Positions 44,662 to 48,975 of a stretch of 48,975 bases of DNA are shown here, piece after piece. A program made the translations under genes and the position numbers. Where the stretch lies: NCBI GenBank assembly GCA_016748015.1, contig JAAOMT010000036.1:64233-113207 (forward strand), read 5' to 3'. Each line of letters opens with the position of its first letter. Positions within the stretch are counted from its first letter, which is position 1. The stretch is from Geosiphon pyriformis. Its lineage: Eukaryota; Glomeromycota; Glomeromycetes; Archaeosporales; Geosiphonaceae. The notes under the pieces are model-generated. The model searched no databases. It had not been told where the DNA came from and worked only from the letters and a program-made list of their open reading frames with translations.

Positions 44662-45409
44662 CTTTCTAAATCTGAAACAGTGTTTAAATTATAAACAAAA
44701 TTGATTATTAATTTAAGTAATTAGATTTGTAAAAATTATAATAGATAACGATTGGGCCTTACTCGTTAAAATAAAAATTTGTAAAAAATATTGTTTTTAA
44801 AAATTAAAATTCATTTTTACAAACTAATCAAATAAATTATTTTTAAGTTTTTTTAATTACTTTTCTAATAAGTAACAGTGAAAATAATATTTTTTCATAT
44901 TTTAAAATGACTTTAAAAATACAAAAAAAATAAAAATTACTATTAAAAGAAATTCAATAATTTAAATACGTTTTTCAATTATTTTTTTATATATATTTGA
45001 AAATTTAAAAGTCGTTTCAGAAATTTTTATTATTTTTAAAATAAATAGAAATTAAAATCGTTTTTTTTTTTTTTTTTTTACATATTTTGTTATAACTTTA
45101 TTAAAATTTTAAATACATTTTTTTTTTTAATTCTATTTTTTATTAGAATATTAAAAATGAAATGTCAGAATTTGTTTTAAAATCAAATATTAAAAAAATT
45201 TATCATTTTTTTTTTCAATAATTGACAAAAGTTTATTACATGATTTGTTTTAGATTGTTGATTTCAAGAAAATCTTTTTCAATTTTTAAGTCATTTTCAT
45301 TGAATCTTGTATGTATTACCATAAAATAATGTAATCAAAAGCTATTTGTATGCTATTTTAGAACAAATAAAATATTAATTATTGAAAACTTTTGTTATAA
45401 AAAGAAAGT

Positions 45410-45412
<3 letters not shown>

Positions 45413-45456
<44 letters not shown>
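45413..45456. repeat. Palindromic (AAT)n-(ATT)n tract
   Basis: AAT units run directly into ATT units, so the tract is a near-perfect inverted repeat of about 22 bases per arm. Confidence 0.85.
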
Positions 45457-45635
45457 TATATTTTGAAAATTATTATTTAAATTTAATATTTTGTTAATAA
45501 TTTAAATTTTTGGGTTTTAAATTTTTTTTTAATTATCAGGTATACTGTATTTTTTTTACGCATTTTAAATAATGATTAATAAGATGTTCAAATATTTTTG
45601 TAAAATTTAAAAATACTCCTTCTTCTCTCAATTTA

Positions 45636-45875
45636 TTAAATGCTATAATTATTTATTTGATCATGTTTCCCTAGAATAAATTTACAATTCAATGATGCCC
45701 TGCTACTTGAATTAAATGTCACACCAAATGTTATTATATTCATAATATCAATTAATGATGAATAATGCTGTACTGATTTTAATCTCAATATCTCAGAAAT
45801 GAATTTTCCAATGCTATTTTCAATATAAAGATTTTTATTATTATAAAATCCATTTAGTAAAAACGGAGAGCCCAA
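45636..45875 (-). CDS. Hypothetical 79-residue open frame
   Basis: An ATG-to-stop frame with mixed, fairly protein-like composition (GSPFLLNGFYNN, IGKFISEILRL, IMNIITFGVTFN). No family, paralogue or splice structure is visible. It could be a remnant of a larger gene or chance. Confidence 0.2.
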   Translation of the reverse strand: MGSPFLLNGFYNNKNLYIENSIGKFISEILRLKSVQHYSSLIDIMNIITFGVTFNSSSRASLNCKFILGKHDQINNYSI

Positions 45876-46469
45876 AGAAAGCTTTTACGCTATTACTCCT
45901 GAAAAAAATAATTAAATTAGATCTTTATTCCTTTAAAAAGGTGACCCTTAATATAATCTGTTAATTTTCAAGAATGATAATCGGTTAAACTTTTTCCCAA
46001 GAATGTTACGTAAATGAATCATGATCGATGAAGAACATTATGAAAATGGCAATTAATATAACTGATACCACCATGTACAGAATTACCAGATTCTCTTTTT
46101 CAAATAGGTTAAATGAATTGAGTTCTTAGATATTTTATATTATGTAATCCAGACGAAAGGGCTAAGATGAATGAACATAACTTTCCTGTTCATCAATAAA
46201 GATAACAATTAGCTGGTCAACTTCAATAATCTTTGGAAAAAAAATATCTTGAATATTAACTAATAATTAGTTCCGGATCGGATTTTCTCGTTTCATTGAA
46301 ATCATTAAGATCGAAACATTTTTAATCGTGTCCAAATGGACAAGGAAAGCAACAGGTATGGATAGGTACGCACTTATCTTCTTAATTACATCGAAACTGA
46401 TCAAAAGGGCGAATAAAAGAGTTTAAAGAAACTTTGGATATCTTTAAGCAAAACTTTCTTTAACTTAAT

Positions 46470-46470
<1 letters not shown>

Positions 46471-46507
<37 letters not shown>
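46471..46507. repeat. (AAT)n microsatellite
   Basis: About twelve uninterrupted units. Confidence 0.9.
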
Positions 46508-47143
46508 GAGGAGAAGGAAAGAGATTAGGTACAGTACAAGTCCTCTGAAATAATTAAATAGATCTGATTTAAGACGGTATCCAAAGAATATGGTCGAGGA
46601 AAACTGGATAAAATTTTAACCTATTAATATCATATAGTTTAAAAATCAACAAAATAGCTGAGCACATTTTGTAAGAGTTATTTTTGGCTAATATTGGGTA
46701 TATTAGAATCTTGATGAGTGGATTATTTGCTTACAAATAATATCATTTTATTTGGGTTAAGGTTGGGTTGGTTGTCAAAAATTAAGGCAATTAATGGGAC
46801 TTATCGATTGAAATGATATAATATATAATATATATATATTCGGCTTTTATCATCGATGCACATTTCTAAAAAGAAACCACAAGCCGAACATTTTATTATT
46901 TCTACCCCGAAAATTAGCGCCAAATCACAACAAAATTCTCACGTTTCCTTTTGACTATTTTTTAAAATTGTGTTATTAAAAATGGATTTATAGTCTCGGA
47001 AAATATTATTTTAGGTTTTGGTTAGATTAATTAAAATTATAAAAATTCCGAAGATATTTGTACCTACCTTCAGAATCGAAATATCTGAACTTTTTTTCAT
47101 TTAAGAAAAATATTGAACTTACCCGGGAACTAGTCTGCTGCTG

Positions 47144-47272
<129 letters not shown>

Positions 47273-48060
47273 GTTGAAAAATTTTCTTGATTAAATTAAT
47301 CCTCTATGTGATAAGATTAGGTAAGGCTGAATAATTGAAAAATGATTTTCTCTCTAAGATTGATTTCAATCAAATTTAAACTGTAATATATAATTTAGGA
47401 ATGAGATGAGGGAACTACTTAACTGACGCACGATTATAATATATAAACCTGCGTGGTCTATCCTCTTTAAACCTTAAAAAAAAGTAGTAGAATCGAAGGG
47501 AAAATAAATCAAAGATTGATCGGTTGATCATGGTAGATCGAGTTCACGATTTCACAAGGATTATGTTGCCATGATGCATTATTTGTTTCGGGGTCGTGAT
47601 TTACTGTCTCACTAATAATGCACAAAATCTTAGGTCATCAAAGAAAATTTTCCGTATGCATAATGTTATTGGGAATCAATCTAATTTTACACGTACGATT
47701 TCTTTATCCACAGAAAGAGATTTTCAAATAAAACTTTCTAGATAATACCAGAATACTGCATAGAATTTAATTTTTTTTTTTTAAAAAAATTTGACCGGAA
47801 AATTTTATCGGAACTTTTAAAGATGATCATTTATTATTAAAAATATTGAATATATTACTAATATTATTATTTGAAAAAGGAGTGATTTTTTTGTTGTTGC
47901 TTTCATAATCATTTCATGTTTTTTTTTTTTCAGGTAAATCGATGATTTTGAAAATTTTGAATTTATTCAAAGAGGTAACGTTTCACTTTTTATTCTGAAT
48001 TATAATATTTTGATTATATAAATTGAAAAAAAAACTATTAAAAATTTACTGAAAACTGGG

Positions 48061-48063
<3 letters not shown>

Positions 48064-48096
<33 letters not shown>
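48064..48096. repeat. Poly-T run
   Basis: 33 consecutive T bases. Not preceded or followed by an obvious retroposed gene, so a retrotransposon tail is not shown. Confidence 0.85.
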
Positions 48097-48097
<1 letters not shown>

Positions 48098-48975
48098 AAA
48101 AAAGTAAATTAGAAATGTCTTAAAAGTTTTCTCTTGAATTGGTTTCTTGAGTCTAACCTAATGTAACACATTTGAAAGTTGGAGGATGTTTAATTAATAT
48201 ATTAGGATAAAGCACTTTTATTTTTCCGATAGTCAAAGATATCTGTAAATAACGAAATATCAACAAAATATCAGAAATAGAAACATAATTGATATCATAG
48301 TATCAGAAACAGAATTATTATATATAGTATCAAAAATAGAAATACACGAATATAATTATATCATGCAAATAAAATTTCTTTGTTATTTTTTCTTGGGAAA
48401 AATAAAATTGTTTGTGATCTTGTAAAATTTTCAAATTAATCCTAATTGGGAAAGAATCTGCTAAATCACATGATAATTACTATCTAATAACGTCAAAAAA
48501 GTTTCGTCAACGCAGAGAATCTTTTAGAAAAATGTTGGAACCACCTTATCATTTGAAACTTTATGTAAAAAATAATAAATCTGCTTGATGCTATCATTTA
48601 TACAATCATATGATAAACTTTTCGTTATCACATGTGATTCTGAAGCTAGATTTTGTCATAGTTGATACTTTTGAAACGGAGCCAATCATATCAAGACTGA
48701 GAATTTCGACTTTTGCTACTATTTGCTAGATTTTACCGACAAGATTTCCTTCCCTCATGATAAAAAATGATTTTCTGAAGTTATCCTAAAATAGTAGAAC
48801 CCGAAATGCTTTATCGTTATTTTTTTTTCGATTTGGGGGAAAATTCTTTTATCAATTTTCTGTTGAGAACACATCGAATTGAAGTGAAGTATTCTATTAA
48901 AATCATATCGTGTATGGTTTTAGAGAAAGCAACAGCTACTTTTTTTTTAAAATTTTTTTTTTTTTTTTTTTTTTT

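Noticed and set aside
47937-47976. Exon-like piece reading GKSMILKILNLFKE between AG and GT, like part of a P-loop
   Set aside because: Only 14 codons, no upstream exon that would supply the Gly-rich part, and no downstream partner.
48064-48096. T33 run considered as the tail of a retroposed element
   Set aside because: No target-site duplication or element sequence is visible beside it.

Overview
The window looks like nuclear DNA of an arbuscular mycorrhizal fungus (Glomeromycotina, Rhizophagus-like). The assignment rests on three things seen here: an extremely AT-rich sequence with long gene-poor stretches and many (AAT)n tracts; genes split by short GT-AG introns; and typical expanded families of these fungi, namely BTB-BACK-TLDc proteins and protein kinases with an N-terminal zinc-ribbon-like segment. 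The species is an inference; no marker fixes it.

Layout. Positions 1-1249 and 19431-20602 (and beyond the left edge) are inverted copies of one segment. Each carries a 116-nt 5S rRNA gene and the start of the same small protein gene. Between these arms lie: an orphan two-exon acidic protein gene (2067-3376); a BTB-BACK-TLDc gene broken by one stop codon (5366-6855); two decayed kinase copies (9290-9560 and 9858-10556); a dead Tc1/mariner element with clear terminal repeats and TA duplication (11960-12821); an intact BTB-BACK-TLDc gene (13827-15340); a relic of a TnpB/OrfB-type RuvC nuclease gene (about 16380-17260); and a five-exon secreted class-3-lipase-like gene whose nucleophile position is glycine (17520-18983).

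From 20.4 kb on there is a probably frameshifted two-exon gene (20448-20885), then a family of duplicated kinases: a copy with an altered tail (23543-24956), an intact copy (35124-36570) and a frameshifted inverted copy (38200-39705). Each keeps its own promoter-like upstream block. The first two also share about 1.4 kb downstream. Between them lie a roughly 4 kb AT-rich, CpG-poor stretch of decayed sequence (26331-30340) and, on the minus strand, a paralogue of the orphan acidic gene (31278-32319).

The last 8 kb hold only relics (a possible CTLH-like fragment near 42.1-42.4 kb and a Cys-rich broken reading frame at 43686-43970), microsatellites and homopolymers.

The genes do not form a pathway. 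The common theme is local duplication and decay: intact and broken copies of the same families sit side by side. No CRISPR array and no convincing tRNA were seen.
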